A DNA stretch of 64,000 bases from Exiguobacterium sp. TNDT2 (GTDB taxonomy: Bacteria; Bacillota; Bacilli; Exiguobacteriales; Exiguobacteriaceae): NCBI RefSeq assembly GCF_003331145.1, contig NZ_QLVE01000004.1, positions 124,001 to 188,000 of the forward strand, read 5' to 3'. How positions within the stretch are numbered: the first letter of the stretch is position 1; each line of letters begins with the position of its first letter. The notes under the pieces were generated by a model. The model searched no databases, had not been told where the DNA came from, and saw only the letters and a list, made by a program, of their open reading frames with translations. Position numbers and translations under genes: made by a program. This document shows positions 47,806 to 57,244 of this stretch, piece by piece.

Positions 47806-48234
47806 ATGGGGATGTTCGATAGTTTTCATATTTCGGCGACCGCACTGACATCGCAGCGCCTCCGAATGGACACGGTATCCGCGAACATCGCGAACGCCCA
47901 GACGACACGAGGCAAACTCGTCGACGGAGAGTGGCAGCCATATACGAGAAAAATGACAGTCTTACAGGAAGCACCATTTCGACAACAGTTGTCTGCCGTC
48001 AATGGCGGCGTCCACGTGTCGCAAATTGTGGAAGACGAGAGCCCGTATAAACTCGTCTACGACCCGAACCATCCGGATTCGGACGACCGCGGTTATGTGC
48101 AAATGCCGAACGTCGACTTGTTGAAAGAAATGGTCGACTTGATGGGGGCGACCCGGTCGTACGAAGCAAACATCGCGGCCATGAACGCCACGAAGGCGAT
48201 GCTCGTCAAGGCGATGGAAATTGGTAAAGGATAA
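47806..48234 (+). CDS. flgC: Flagellar basal-body rod protein FlgC
   Basis: Rod subunit of 142 residues. N-terminal T-V-S-A-N-I-A-N-A-Q-T-T and the C-terminal Y-E-A-N-I-A-A-M-N-A-T-K helix are family features. AGGAGG precedes the ATG, two bases after flgB. Confidence 0.95.
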   Translation: MGMFDSFHISATALTSQRLRMDTVSANIANAQTTRGKLVDGEWQPYTRKMTVLQEAPFRQQLSAVNGGVHVSQIVEDESPYKLVYDPNHPDSDDRGYVQMPNVDLLKEMVDLMGATRSYEANIAAMNATKAMLVKAMEIGKG

Positions 48235-48247
48235 GGAGTGACAAACG

Positions 48248-48532
48248 ATGCAGATTAATCCGATCCAGTTGATGGGTACACAACCGACCGTCACGCCGAC
48301 GGTGAAAGAAACACCGTCGCAGTTTGGAACGTATTTGAACGAAGCGATGCGATCGTTGAACGATGTCCAACAAGCGACGAGCTCAGCCCGGGCCGACCTT
48401 GCTATCGGCAAGGCTGATTTACATCAAGTCATGATTCAAAGCGAAGAGTCATCGATTGCGATGCAACTCGCCATTGAAGTCAGAAACAAAGCGGTCGAGG
48501 CCTATCAAGAAATGATGCGAATGCAAGTTTAA
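48248..48532 (+). CDS. fliE: Flagellar hook-basal body protein FliE
   Basis: Links the MS ring to the rod. It has 94 residues, with the conserved D-L-A-I-G-K-A-D-L-H-Q-V-M-I and the C-terminal R-N-K-A-V-E-A-Y-Q-E-M-M-R-M typical of the family. AAGGAG precedes the ATG. Confidence 0.95.
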   Translation: MQINPIQLMGTQPTVTPTVKETPSQFGTYLNEAMRSLNDVQQATSSARADLAIGKADLHQVMIQSEESSIAMQLAIEVRNKAVEAYQEMMRMQV

Positions 48533-48553
48533 AGTAGAGGATGACGAGTTGCG

Positions 48554-50122
48554 ATGAATGAAAAGTTAAAAGAACGATTCGGTTCACTGACCGGTTCCCT
48601 TCAAGCAATGAAGACGAACCGTAAAATCTTTTGGGGCCTCGTCATCGCCGGCGTACTTCTCGTCGCGGTGGTCTTGACCGTCTGGCTGTCGCGTCCGAGC
48701 ATGGCTCCGCTTTATACGAACCTGTCGGCCCAAGAAGCGGGTGAGGTGACGGAAAAGCTGACAGCTGACGGTGTGAAAGCAGAGATTAAAGCGACATCGA
48801 ACGGCGTGAGTGTGTACGTACCGAGCGAACAAGTCGATCAATTGAAAGTCAGCCTCGCGGCAGCGGGCATCCCAAAGTCGGGCGCGATTGATTACAGCTT
48901 CTTCAGTGAGAACGCCGGATTCGGAACGACCGACCGAGAGATGGCCGTCATCGAACGAAGTGCGATGCAAACTGAACTCGAGCGGTTGATCACGCAAATT
49001 GAAGGAATCAACCAAGCAAAGGTCATCATCTCGCTTCCTGAGAAGTCGGTCTTCTTGGCGGAAGACCAAGGCGAGCCGACCGCATCGATTGTCTTAAATT
49101 TAGGGGCCGGCACGAATCTAGAACCCGCCACAGTGAAAGGGCTCTACCATTTGATTAGTAAGAGCGTACCAAACTTGAAACCAGAAAACATCTCGGTCAT
49201 GGATCAATATTTTACATACTACGATTTGGACCAAACGTCGACAGCAGGCGGGTCATCCACCGATCCCCTCGTCTTGAAGCGACAGGTCGAAAAAGACGTT
49301 CGGCAACAGATTCAACAGATGCTTTCGGTCCTCTTAGGAGAGCGCAGTGTCCTCGTCTCGGTCACGGCCGATATCGATACGACACAAACGGCGGAAGAGC
49401 AAAACCTCGTGACCCCTGTCAACGAGGACAGTATGGAAGGGATTGTCACTTCTGCGGAACGAATCGCTGAAGCATACACAGGCGGTACGGGCGCGGCGAC
49501 CGCGGCGGGCACGGCCGAGAATGACACGGTCAATTTCCCGGCCGCCAATGGTACCGGCGAAGAAGAGAGCGAAAAGAATCATGAAATCATCAATTATGAA
49601 GTCAACCGCATCACAAAACAGATTCAAAACGCACCTTACTCAATCCGCGACCTCGGTGTTCAATTGATTGTCGAACCTCCAAATGGGGCGACGGCAATCG
49701 ACCCGCAACTCGAAGGGGATCTCGAGACGATGATGTACTCGATTATCCGCACGTCGCTCGCGAAGACCGGTGAGGCGCTCACTGAGGCCGAACTTGAACA
49801 GAAAGTCGTCGTCGTCTCGCGTCCATTTGCTGAGACGGAGGAAGCGGCAACGGTCGAACAACCGACCCAGTGGTGGATGTATGCGGCGGCAGCAGGTGCT
49901 GTTGTCCTGCTCGCGCTCTTGTTCTTCGCGATGCGAAAACGCAAACGTGAACCAGTTGCCGAGTCGAACGAATGGGAAGTCCCATATGAAGATGAGGTTC
50001 CGGACCTCGATCTCGAAGAACGAGGCGAAGGAGCCGTCAAGAAGAAACAGTTGGAGAAATTGGCAGAGAGCAACCCGGAAGAGTTTGCCAAACTTCTCCG
50101 TACATGGATGTCTGAGGAGTGA
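48554..50122 (+). CDS. fliF: Flagellar MS-ring protein FliF
   Basis: Membrane ring on which the rotor and export gate assemble. The first transmembrane helix is at about 24-45 and the second at about 437-458, flanking the large periplasmic-side region with YscJ-like ring-building motifs (A-P-L-Y-T-N-L-S, T-D-R-E-M-A-V-I). The short cytoplasmic C-terminus binds FliG. It has 522 residues. GAGGATGACGAG lies before the ATG. Confidence 0.95.
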   Translation: MNEKLKERFGSLTGSLQAMKTNRKIFWGLVIAGVLLVAVVLTVWLSRPSMAPLYTNLSAQEAGEVTEKLTADGVKAEIKATSNGVSVYVPSEQVDQLKVSLAAAGIPKSGAIDYSFFSENAGFGTTDREMAVIERSAMQTELERLITQIEGINQAKVIISLPEKSVFLAEDQGEPTASIVLNLGAGTNLEPATVKGLYHLISKSVPNLKPENISVMDQYFTYYDLDQTSTAGGSSTDPLVLKRQVEKDVRQQIQQMLSVLLGERSVLVSVTADIDTTQTAEEQNLVTPVNEDSMEGIVTSAERIAEAYTGGTGAATAAGTAENDTVNFPAANGTGEEESEKNHEIINYEVNRITKQIQNAPYSIRDLGVQLIVEPPNGATAIDPQLEGDLETMMYSIIRTSLAKTGEALTEAELEQKVVVVSRPFAETEEAATVEQPTQWWMYAAAAGAVVLLALLFFAMRKRKREPVAESNEWEVPYEDEVPDLDLEERGEGAVKKKQLEKLAESNPEEFAKLLRTWMSEE

Positions 50123-50127
50123 GTACC

Positions 50128-51135
50128 GTGAATTACGCAAAACAACCGAACCGAGAAAAAGCGGCCATGCTCATGATCTCGCTTGGACCTGAAGTGGCAG
50201 CGAACGTGTACAAGCATCTATCCGAGGAAGAAATGGAACAGTTGACATTACAAATCTCAGCCTTAAAGAAAGTATCATCCGAACAAAAAGAAACGATTAT
50301 GAGCGAGTTCCATGAGCTCGCCATGGCGCAAAGTTATATCACGCAAGGCGGGATTGGGTTTGCGAAAACAGTGCTTGAGAAAGCGGTCGGGGAAGAGAAA
50401 GCGATGGCCCTCATCCACAGGCTCACGTCGACGCTCCAAGTCCGACCGTTCGAGTTTGCCCGTAAGGCCGACCCGAAACAGTTGCTCAACTTCATTCAAA
50501 ACGAGCATCCACAGACCATTGCCTTGATTTTGGCGCATCTCGAACCGGTCAAATCGGGACAAATTCTATCAGAACTACCGCCCGAGATTCAATCGGAAGT
50601 CGCCAAGCGGATCGCGACGATGGACCGGCTCAACCCGGACGTCATTCATGAAATCGAACAGATTCTTGAGAAAAACTTGTCCCAGACCGATATGCAAGAC
50701 TATGCCCAGTCCGGCGGTATCGAAGCGGTCGTCGAAGTGCTCAACGGTGTCGACCGTACGACCGAGCGCACGATTCTTGACGCACTTGAAATCGAGGACC
50801 CGGAACTGGCCGAGGAGATCAAAAAGCGGATGTTCGTTTTCGAGGACATCGTCACGCTCGATTCGCGGGCGATTCAACGGATTATCCGCGAAGTCGCGAA
50901 CGACGATTTATTGCTCGCCCTCAAAGTCTCGTCCGAAGAAGTCAAACAGATCATCTTCAAAAACATGTCACAACGAATGGTCGATACGTTCAAAGAAGAC
51001 ATGGAATTCATGGGGCCTGTCCGGTTGCGTGACGTCGAAGAAGCGCAAAGCCGCATCGTCGGCATCATCCGTCGCTTAGAAGACGTCGGAGAAATCGTGA
51101 TTAGCCGCGGTGGAGGAGATGACATCGTTGTCTAA
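50128..51135 (+). CDS. fliG: Flagellar motor switch protein FliG
   Basis: Rotor protein that meets the stator and transmits torque. It has armadillo-like N, middle and C domains; the middle EHPQ motif (N-E-H-P-Q-T-I-A) and the charged C-terminal torque helix around D-L-L-L-A-L-K are present. The GTG at 50128 stands nine bases after GAGGAG and aligns with Bacillus FliG (335 residues); the GTG at 50119 is too close to the site. Confidence 0.95.
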   Translation: MNYAKQPNREKAAMLMISLGPEVAANVYKHLSEEEMEQLTLQISALKKVSSEQKETIMSEFHELAMAQSYITQGGIGFAKTVLEKAVGEEKAMALIHRLTSTLQVRPFEFARKADPKQLLNFIQNEHPQTIALILAHLEPVKSGQILSELPPEIQSEVAKRIATMDRLNPDVIHEIEQILEKNLSQTDMQDYAQSGGIEAVVEVLNGVDRTTERTILDALEIEDPELAEEIKKRMFVFEDIVTLDSRAIQRIIREVANDDLLLALKVSSEEVKQIIFKNMSQRMVDTFKEDMEFMGPVRLRDVEEAQSRIVGIIRRLEDVGEIVISRGGGDDIVV

Positions 51136-51841
51136 CGTAATCAAACGTCACTATGCAACACCACTGGAGCCGCAACGAATCGATTCGAAGCCGTTCCTCG
51201 AACCGGTATCGGTGGAACAGTACGACCAGGAAAGTGAACAATTAGAACAGAAGCGGGAACGACTTCGACTAGACGAAGCCGCGCTTGAAGCACGCCGCAC
51301 AGCGATGGAGCAAGAACTCGCCGACTTACGTGAAGAAGTGCTCGTGTCAGCTAGGCAAGAAGGCTTTGACGCAGGTTTCGAGCAAGGAAGACGAGAAGGC
51401 AAGGCGGAGTATGACGAGTTGACGACGCGGCTGAACACCGTTACGTTCGAACTTGAACAATTGTTCGATCTGAAGTGGCGAAATGCGGAGCAACAGCTCG
51501 TCGCCCTTGCCGTCGAGGTCAGTGCTCGTGTGACGACCGAACTCGTCCGAAACGATGAGGCGCTGTTCGCCGATCGGATTCGAGAACAGTTGCTTCGTCA
51601 GCTTGACGCCGAAGCATTGACGGTGTATGTCCATCCGACTCGCCTCGCTTCGATTCAACGTTTCGAGTCGGAGTGGGCGACACCAGACGGTCCCCCATTG
51701 AAGTACCGAGCGGATGCCGGTTTGAGTGAGACAAGCGTAAGAATCGAGACCCCGCATCACGGGGATGAGCTCGATTTAAGCTATAGCTTTGACCGCGTGC
51801 GCTCTAAAATCGAGGAGGTCTTGGCCGATGGCGCTTATTGA
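51119..51841 (+). CDS. fliH: Flagellar export stator FliH
   Basis: Binds and restrains the export ATPase FliI. Residues about 35-80 form a charged coiled coil, followed by a G-x-x-x-G-like segment (D-A-G-F-E-Q-G-R-R-E-G-K) and a V-type ATPase E-subunit-like C-terminus. The frame is open from 51110; ATG 51119 after GGTGG and TTG 51128 after GGAGGAG are both possible starts. It overlaps fliG and, by 14 bases, fliI. Confidence 0.85.
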   Translation: MTSLSNVIKRHYATPLEPQRIDSKPFLEPVSVEQYDQESEQLEQKRERLRLDEAALEARRTAMEQELADLREEVLVSARQEGFDAGFEQGRREGKAEYDELTTRLNTVTFELEQLFDLKWRNAEQQLVALAVEVSARVTTELVRNDEALFADRIREQLLRQLDAEALTVYVHPTRLASIQRFESEWATPDGPPLKYRADAGLSETSVRIETPHHGDELDLSYSFDRVRSKIEEVLADGAY

Positions 51842-53147
51842 TCGCGTGCTCGAGTCGATTGTGTCCTCGCCCGATGACGAGTACGTCCGCAAAGTCGGAC
51901 GCGTCTGTCGGGTCGTCGGCTTGATGATCGAGTCGAATGGGCCGAGTGCTTTTATCGGAGAACGATGTTTGATCGAGCTCCCATCCGGTCAACATGTCGA
52001 GGCGGAAGTCGTCGGCTTCAACGAGGCGCGCGTGCTCCTCATGCCTTACGGGGAGACGACCCAGATTGCCCCGGGTTGTATGGTCAAAGGCACGGGACGG
52101 ATGCTTCAAGTCCCGGTCGGTGACGAGCTGGTCGGGCAAGTGCTCGACGGTCTCGGCCGTCCCTTGTCCGGGGAAGCAGCCTCACTTGGAAAACGCTACG
52201 ACGTCCTTCGGAAACCGCCTAATCCGCTCGAACGGCCACGGATTTTAGATGTCTTGTCGACGGGTGTCCGCGTCATTGACGGTCTGTTGACGGTCGGTAA
52301 AGGACAGCGGGTGGGGTTGTTCGCGGGCTCGGGTGTCGGGAAATCGACACTGCTCGGGATGATCGCCAAACGCTCGTCGGCCGACATTAACGTCATCGCC
52401 TTGATTGGCGAACGTGGCCGTGAAGTGAAAGAGTTCATCGAGAAAGAGCTCGGACCAGAAGGGATGGACCGTTCGGTCGTCATCGTGGCGACGAGCGATC
52501 AGCCCCCCCTCGTCCGGTTGAAAGGGGCCTACACAGCAACGGCCATCGCCGAATACTTCCGGGACCAAGGCAAGGAAGTGGTCCTCATGATGGATTCGGT
52601 GACCCGCTTCGCCATGGCGCAACGGGAAATCGGCCTTGCGACCGGGGAACCTCCGACGTCAAAAGGATATACCCCATCCGTGTTCGCGATGTTGCCGCAG
52701 CTGCTAGAACGAAGCGGGACGGCCGTGACAGGCTCGATTACCGCTTTCTATACCGTCCTCGTTGACGGTGACGATATGAATGAACCGATCGCGGACGCGG
52801 TGCGCGGCATATTGGACGGTCACTTCGTCATGGACCGTTCGCTCGCGAACCGCGGCCAGTTCCCGGCCATCCACGTCTTAAAGTCGATTAGTCGTGTCAT
52901 GAACCAAATTGCGACGCCGGTGCACCGTGAGGCCGCCCAAACGTTCAGAGGTTGGCTCGCGACATACTTAGATGCCGAGGACTTAATCAATATTGGGGCC
53001 TACAAAAAAGGGACGAACCCGGCGATTGATACCGCCATCGAGCAGTATCCGAACTTATTGACCTTTTTAAAGCAATCCATCGAAGAAGAGGCCCCGCTCG
53101 AGCAATCGCTCCAACGCCTGGCCCACATCGTGCGAGGTGAACCATGA
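51828..53147 (+). CDS. fliI: Flagellum-specific ATPase FliI
   Basis: Hexameric ATPase of the flagellar type III export apparatus, related to F1 beta. Walker A G-L-F-A-G-S-G-V-G-K-S-T (about residues 163-174), L-I-G-E-R-G-R-E-V and Walker B V-V-L-M-M-D-S-V-T-R are present. GAGGAGG nine bases before the ATG sets 439 residues. It overlaps fliJ by four bases. Confidence 0.96.
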   Translation: MALIDRVLESIVSSPDDEYVRKVGRVCRVVGLMIESNGPSAFIGERCLIELPSGQHVEAEVVGFNEARVLLMPYGETTQIAPGCMVKGTGRMLQVPVGDELVGQVLDGLGRPLSGEAASLGKRYDVLRKPPNPLERPRILDVLSTGVRVIDGLLTVGKGQRVGLFAGSGVGKSTLLGMIAKRSSADINVIALIGERGREVKEFIEKELGPEGMDRSVVIVATSDQPPLVRLKGAYTATAIAEYFRDQGKEVVLMMDSVTRFAMAQREIGLATGEPPTSKGYTPSVFAMLPQLLERSGTAVTGSITAFYTVLVDGDDMNEPIADAVRGILDGHFVMDRSLANRGQFPAIHVLKSISRVMNQIATPVHREAAQTFRGWLATYLDAEDLINIGAYKKGTNPAIDTAIEQYPNLLTFLKQSIEEEAPLEQSLQRLAHIVRGEP

Positions 53148-53578
53148 ATAGACTATTGTTAGAGCGTATTATGCCGATTGCAGAGCATGAGAAAGAAGAG
53201 TCCGCGACGGAGATGAGGCAGCAAAAAGCACGGTTCGAGACGGAGATGGAGGCGCTCTATCGCCTCGTGTTGACGTACGAGTCGCTTATGAAGAGTCAAG
53301 ATCAACAAGATGGCGTCATCGATTTGCTCATGTCGCAATACCGTGAGCAGACACGTGAACGGCTGAAACGTCAAATCGAGACACAACAGCTCGTCGTCCA
53401 GCAGGCGCGCAACCGATACCATTTGTCACAGGAGCGTCTGCTTGGAAAAGTCGTCGAGGAAAAGAAATATGTAACGTTGCACGAAAAAGTCAGTCAAGAT
53501 GAAGTGGCGGCGACGAAGCTCGTCGAACAACATTTCATCGATGAGCTGGCAGTGATTCATCACGGGAAAGGGAAGTAA
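53144..53578 (+). CDS. fliJ: Flagellar export protein FliJ
   Basis: A 144-residue, highly charged coiled-coil protein in the usual place after fliI. FliJ family members insert into the FliI ring and help deliver substrates. Sequence conservation is low, so the call leans on length, predicted continuous helices and position. Confidence 0.85.
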   Translation: MNRLLLERIMPIAEHEKEESATEMRQQKARFETEMEALYRLVLTYESLMKSQDQQDGVIDLLMSQYREQTRERLKRQIETQQLVVQQARNRYHLSQERLLGKVVEEKKYVTLHEKVSQDEVAATKLVEQHFIDELAVIHHGKGK

Positions 53579-53582
53579 ACCG

Positions 53583-54143
53583 ATGGAAAAAGACAACTCG
53601 AAGCGGGGAAGACAGCTATTGGTCGCGCTCGTTCTCGTCCCGGCCATCTTTCTACTCGTCGGGGGAATCGTCGTCATGAACTATGCGATGGATCGTCCGT
53701 TGTTATCGGTCCCGTTTCTAGAGATCGGTGCGAAACAAGAGCCGGAAGAGAATGTGGAGACGAACGTGAATGTGACCGGGATTGACGCCGATACCGAAAA
53801 TCGTTTAAAGGTGGCGAACGCCGAGATTGAGAAGCTTCGGGCAGACAATCTCGAGTTGACGACCGAAGTGAAGGCTCGCCAAGAGGAAGTATCGAAGTTG
53901 ATCAAGGAGCGAGACCGGCTGATTGCAGAACTGGCGACGGCGAATACGGCGACAGAAGAAACATCGGACGTCTCTCGCGTCTATGAAGAGATGTCAGCGA
54001 AACAAGCCGCTGCCATTATGAACGAACTTGAGAGCCCGCAAGTGGCCAACTTATTGAAAGAATTGTCACCGAAGCAACAAGCCGATATTTTAGGACGGAT
54101 GGATGCCCAACAAGCAGCCGTCGTGACCCAGTTGCTACAGTGA
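53583..54143 (+). CDS. ylxF: YlxF/MotE-type motility chaperone-like protein
   Basis: A 186-residue protein with one N-terminal transmembrane helix (about 12-34), a coiled coil (about 72-115) and a C-terminal MgtE_N-like repeat region with A-A-A-I-M-N-E-L and Q-A-D-I-L-G-R-M. It corresponds to Bacillus YlxF between fliJ and fliK. MgtE_N-domain proteins at this place act in motor assembly in other bacteria; its role here is inferred. Confidence 0.82.
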   Translation: MEKDNSKRGRQLLVALVLVPAIFLLVGGIVVMNYAMDRPLLSVPFLEIGAKQEPEENVETNVNVTGIDADTENRLKVANAEIEKLRADNLELTTEVKARQEEVSKLIKERDRLIAELATANTATEETSDVSRVYEEMSAKQAAAIMNELESPQVANLLKELSPKQQADILGRMDAQQAAVVTQLLQ

Positions 54144-54160
54144 TAAGAAAGGATGACCTG

Positions 54161-55261
54161 ATGATGAATATCGCCTTACTCGCTCAAGCGATCCCAGGGA
54201 CGACGTCTAAGGGTGGAGAGACAACGTCCGCCCCGGCCGCCGGACAGTTTTTAGACTTGCTTTCATCACTGATTGGCGGTGCTACCGCACGGGCGTTGCC
54301 ACAAGCAGAATTGGAAGCCGTGGCGACGACGCTGGCATCAGAATCGCCCACAGTTCCTGACAGCGCACTCCCACTTGAAAATTTATCGAATCAGCTTGAA
54401 CAGTGGTTACAGCAACCGGATAGCTTAGAGTGGTTGAAATCATTGCCGCAAGACGCCTATCGGAAGTTCATGGACGCCTATATCGGCGTCCTCGCACAAG
54501 CAGGTACAGCCCAAGGATTGACGGCCGAAGAAGTCTCGACAGACGTCGCGACGACGCTCGCTGTCGCTCAAACGATAGTACCGGGCTCTGTGGTGGTGTT
54601 AGGCAAGCCGGAACGCGAAGCGACGGCCGGGAAACAATCCCAGATGACGGTCGACGATAACGTTCAAATCATCCAGCAAATCGTTTCGCAATACAAAGGG
54701 AATTTAGGCCAGACCTCAAAACCTATTCCCGTTCTCCAACAAAACGAAACGTCGACGAACCCTTTGCCACAACTTGTAAAAGACAACGTCGAATTTTTAC
54801 CGAAAGGCATGACGTGGTCCCGGCCGCAAATCGATTCGGAAACGTCCATGTACGCGTCGAAGGGTTCGCTTCCTGAAAACCTTCAAGCCCGGATCGAAGC
54901 AGCGCTTCAACGCGCACCGTTCAAGAGCGGAGCTGATGGGTCGAAAGTGTTCACAGTCCGGCTTTATCCTGAACAGTTAGGTGAACTTGTGGTCAAGCTC
55001 GAACGTCAAAATGGAGAACTTGTCGTCAAACTGTTCGCAAGCAACCAGGAAGCGAAGCAGTTGCTTCAGTCCCAGGTCCAACAGTTACAACAGACGCTTC
55101 AACCGCTGACACAAAGTGTCCGGGTCGAGATTAACTTGACGCAACAGGCGCTTGAGGCGAAAGGTTCTGGTTTCAACGAGTTCGACCAATCGGAACCGGA
55201 GCAACAGGAACAACCGAAAGGAGAACCAGAAGATGACGACCATCCAGCCGAAGACGAGTGA
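54161..55261 (+). CDS. fliK: Flagellar hook-length control protein FliK
   Basis: Secreted ruler that stops hook growth by acting on FlhB. The N-terminal 240 residues are low in conservation and Gln/Ser/Thr-rich; the C-terminal domain (about 255-345) has [15 protein letters not shown] and [12 protein letters not shown], typical of FliK. The ATG at 54161 follows AAAGGA. It overlaps flgD by 29 bases. Confidence 0.9.
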   Translation: MMNIALLAQAIPGTTSKGGETTSAPAAGQFLDLLSSLIGGATARALPQAELEAVATTLASESPTVPDSALPLENLSNQLEQWLQQPDSLEWLKSLPQDAYRKFMDAYIGVLAQAGTAQGLTAEEVSTDVATTLAVAQTIVPGSVVVLGKPEREATAGKQSQMTVDDNVQIIQQIVSQYKGNLGQTSKPIPVLQQNETSTNPLPQLVKDNVEFLPKGMTWSRPQIDSETSMYASKGSLPENLQARIEAALQRAPFKSGADGSKVFTVRLYPEQLGELVVKLERQNGELVVKLFASNQEAKQLLQSQVQQLQQTLQPLTQSVRVEINLTQQALEAKGSGFNEFDQSEPEQQEQPKGEPEDDDHPAEDE

Positions 55262-55664
55262 TTATACGTTGCCGGATCAATCGATGCCGAAAGCAACGAA
55301 CCAATACGATCAAAGCATGTTCTTGAAACTGTTGCTCGCACAACTCGCCAACCAAGATCCAATGTCGCCGATGGAAGACCGGGAGTTCATTTCTCAGATG
55401 GCTCAGTTCTCTTCTCTCGAACAGATGCAGACGATTTCCAAACAACTTGATTCCGCGCTGATCGACCGGCAAATGGCGTCGATTTCGGAGTTCAGCAATA
55501 TGATCGGTCAAACCGTTGATTACAAGTCGGAGACGGAAACCGAAACAATCGAAGGGTCGGGACGTGTCCTCTCAATTTCGAAGACCGAGTCCGGTTATAT
55601 GGCCGACCTTGAAGACGGGACGTCCGTCAACGTGTATACCATCACTTCCATCAAACAATCATAG
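55233..55664 (+). CDS. flgD: Flagellar hook assembly protein FlgD
   Basis: Hook cap scaffold. It has 143 residues with the diagnostic [17 protein letters not shown] and [17 protein letters not shown] (in fliK) sets the ATG at 55233. As in Bacillus, it lacks the larger C-terminal domains found in proteobacterial FlgD. Confidence 0.94.
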   Translation: MTTIQPKTSDYTLPDQSMPKATNQYDQSMFLKLLLAQLANQDPMSPMEDREFISQMAQFSSLEQMQTISKQLDSALIDRQMASISEFSNMIGQTVDYKSETETETIEGSGRVLSISKTESGYMADLEDGTSVNVYTITSIKQS

Positions 55665-55675
55665 GAGGATTCATC

Positions 55676-56575
55676 ATGTTAAGAGCAATGTACTCAGGAA
55701 TCAGTGGATTAAAGAACTTCCAATCTAAGCTTGATGTCGTCGGGAACAACATCGCTAACGTCAACACGTTCGGCTATAAAAAAGGCCGTGTCACGTTCAA
55801 AGACCTCGTCAGCCAGCAAGTCGGTAGTGCGTCAGCAGGTAATGCGACAACCGGCGGGATCAACCCGAAAGAAGTCGGACTCGGTGGTACGATGGCGACG
55901 GTCGACAACGTCTATAACCAAGGCGCGATGCAAAACTCAGGTCGAGCGCTCGACGTCGGAATCTCGGGTGAAGGATTTTATGCGACGATGGTGAACGGCC
56001 AACTCCAATATACACGCGCCGGTAACTTTTACACTGATAACCAAGGGAATTTGGTGACAGGAGACGGAACATATCTAATTGGTTCGTATACAAATACCCC
56101 GCCTGCAGCTGCGGGTCTCACTACAACACCGACTGCTGCTGAAATGGGAATTGATTTACCTGCTCCATATTTACCAGGTACACCGCAAACTGCTAGTTAT
56201 GGACGTATTAACATCCCGACTGACGCCCGTTCGATATCAATCGGAAAAGATGGCCAAGTCAGTTTTGTAGATAACGCTGGAGGATTGCGGATTGCTGGTT
56301 ACATTGTCACGGCTAACTTTGCCAACAATGCGGGTCTCTCAAAAGTCGGTGCCAACAACTTCGTTCAATCTCAAAACTCAGGAGCACCACAGTTTGGAGT
56401 TCCGGGGTCGGGAGGTCGTGGCGAGCTCGTCTCCGGCGCACTCGAGATGTCGAACGTCGATTTATCGGAAGAATTCACGGAAATGATTGTCGCACAGCGT
56501 GGGTTCCAAGCGAACACCCGCATCATCACCACATCGGACGAGATTCTGCAAGAACTCGTCAACTTGAAACGCTGA
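55676..56575 (+). CDS. flgE: Flagellar hook protein FlgE
   Basis: Main hook subunit of 299 residues. The conserved N-terminus (M-Y-S-G-I-S-G-L, G-N-N-I-A-N-V-N-T-F-G-Y-K) and C-terminus (A-L-E-M-S-N-V-D-L, Q-R-G-F-Q-A-N-T-R-I) make up the D0/D1 core. The centre (about codons 135-245) includes a Pro/Ala/Thr-rich stretch and uses codons such as GCT, ACT, CCA and TTA that are rare in the flanks, marking a variable surface domain. AGGAGG precedes the ATG. It could also be annotated FlgG-like, but the position supports FlgE. Confidence 0.9.
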   Translation: MLRAMYSGISGLKNFQSKLDVVGNNIANVNTFGYKKGRVTFKDLVSQQVGSASAGNATTGGINPKEVGLGGTMATVDNVYNQGAMQNSGRALDVGISGEGFYATMVNGQLQYTRAGNFYTDNQGNLVTGDGTYLIGSYTNTPPAAAGLTTTPTAAEMGIDLPAPYLPGTPQTASYGRINIPTDARSISIGKDGQVSFVDNAGGLRIAGYIVTANFANNAGLSKVGANNFVQSQNSGAPQFGVPGSGGRGELVSGALEMSNVDLSEEFTEMIVAQRGFQANTRIITTSDEILQELVNLKR

Positions 56576-56793
56576 TGATTCGCGTCACGACGCTACGGGG
56601 TGAAGAACTCGTGCTGAACGCCTTGTTCATCGAGACAGTCAAGGCTGAGCCTGATACGATCATTCACTTATATAACGGAAAGACGTACATCGTCCGAGAG
56701 ACGAAACAACAAATCATCGACCGGACGACAGCGTTTTACGCTTCAATCGGTTTGATTGGAACGACAGGCATACGAGGTGAAGAAGATGAGTGA
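56575..56793 (+). CDS. swrD: FlbD/SwrD family flagellar protein
   Basis: A 72-residue protein starting M-I-R-V-T-T-L-R-G-E-E-L-V-L-N-A-L-F-I-E with Y-N-G-K-T-Y-I-V-R-E-T, the FlbD/SwrD pattern. In Bacillus SwrD raises motor torque for swarming. The ATG overlaps the flgE stop by one base and the end overlaps fliL by eight. Confidence 0.9.
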   Translation: MIRVTTLRGEELVLNALFIETVKAEPDTIIHLYNGKTYIVRETKQQIIDRTTAFYASIGLIGTTGIRGEEDE

Positions 56794-57235
56794 AGAAAAA
56801 CAAAAAGGTGGCGCCATGAAGATGGCGCTCATCTTGCTAGTCGTCCTGCTCGTCATGGGCGGGGCCGGATTCATGACTTATAAATACTTGTTCGGTGACA
56901 ACGTGACAGCGAAGACAAAGCCGGTCACAGCCGAAGAATTGGCCGAGCGCAGCTTCACGACCGACGATATGACGACGAACATTCAAGATGAGCGTTTCAT
57001 CAACGTCCAATTCACAATCGTGACCGATGCCGCTGAGACGAAAGAAGATCTCGAACTTCGAAAGTTCCAAGTGCATAACGTGATTCTCGGTGATTTGGCC
57101 GGCATGACGAAAGCTCAGTTGACGACGAAAGAGGACATGCAGAAGTTTGAGCAGTCGCTCCGTAAACAATTAAATGGACTGTTGGAGTCAGGTGAGGTCC
57201 AACGTGTCTATATGACGAAGAAAATCATACAGTGA
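56786..57235 (+). CDS. fliL: Flagellar basal body-associated protein FliL
   Basis: Single-pass membrane protein that surrounds and supports stator units. A short charged N-terminus, transmembrane helix (about 13-33) and a stomatin-like extracellular domain ending in V-Q-R-V-Y-M-T-K are seen. The ATG at 56786 follows GAGGTGAAG; 149 residues. Confidence 0.93.
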   Translation: MSEEKQKGGAMKMALILLVVLLVMGGAGFMTYKYLFGDNVTAKTKPVTAEELAERSFTTDDMTTNIQDERFINVQFTIVTDAAETKEDLELRKFQVHNVILGDLAGMTKAQLTTKEDMQKFEQSLRKQLNGLLESGEVQRVYMTKKIIQ

Positions 57236-57244
57236 GGTGGCATC

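Noticed and set aside
55676-56575. Pseudogene or frameshift in flgE because of the odd central sequence
   Set aside because: The frame is intact from start to stop, and both conserved ends are in the same frame.
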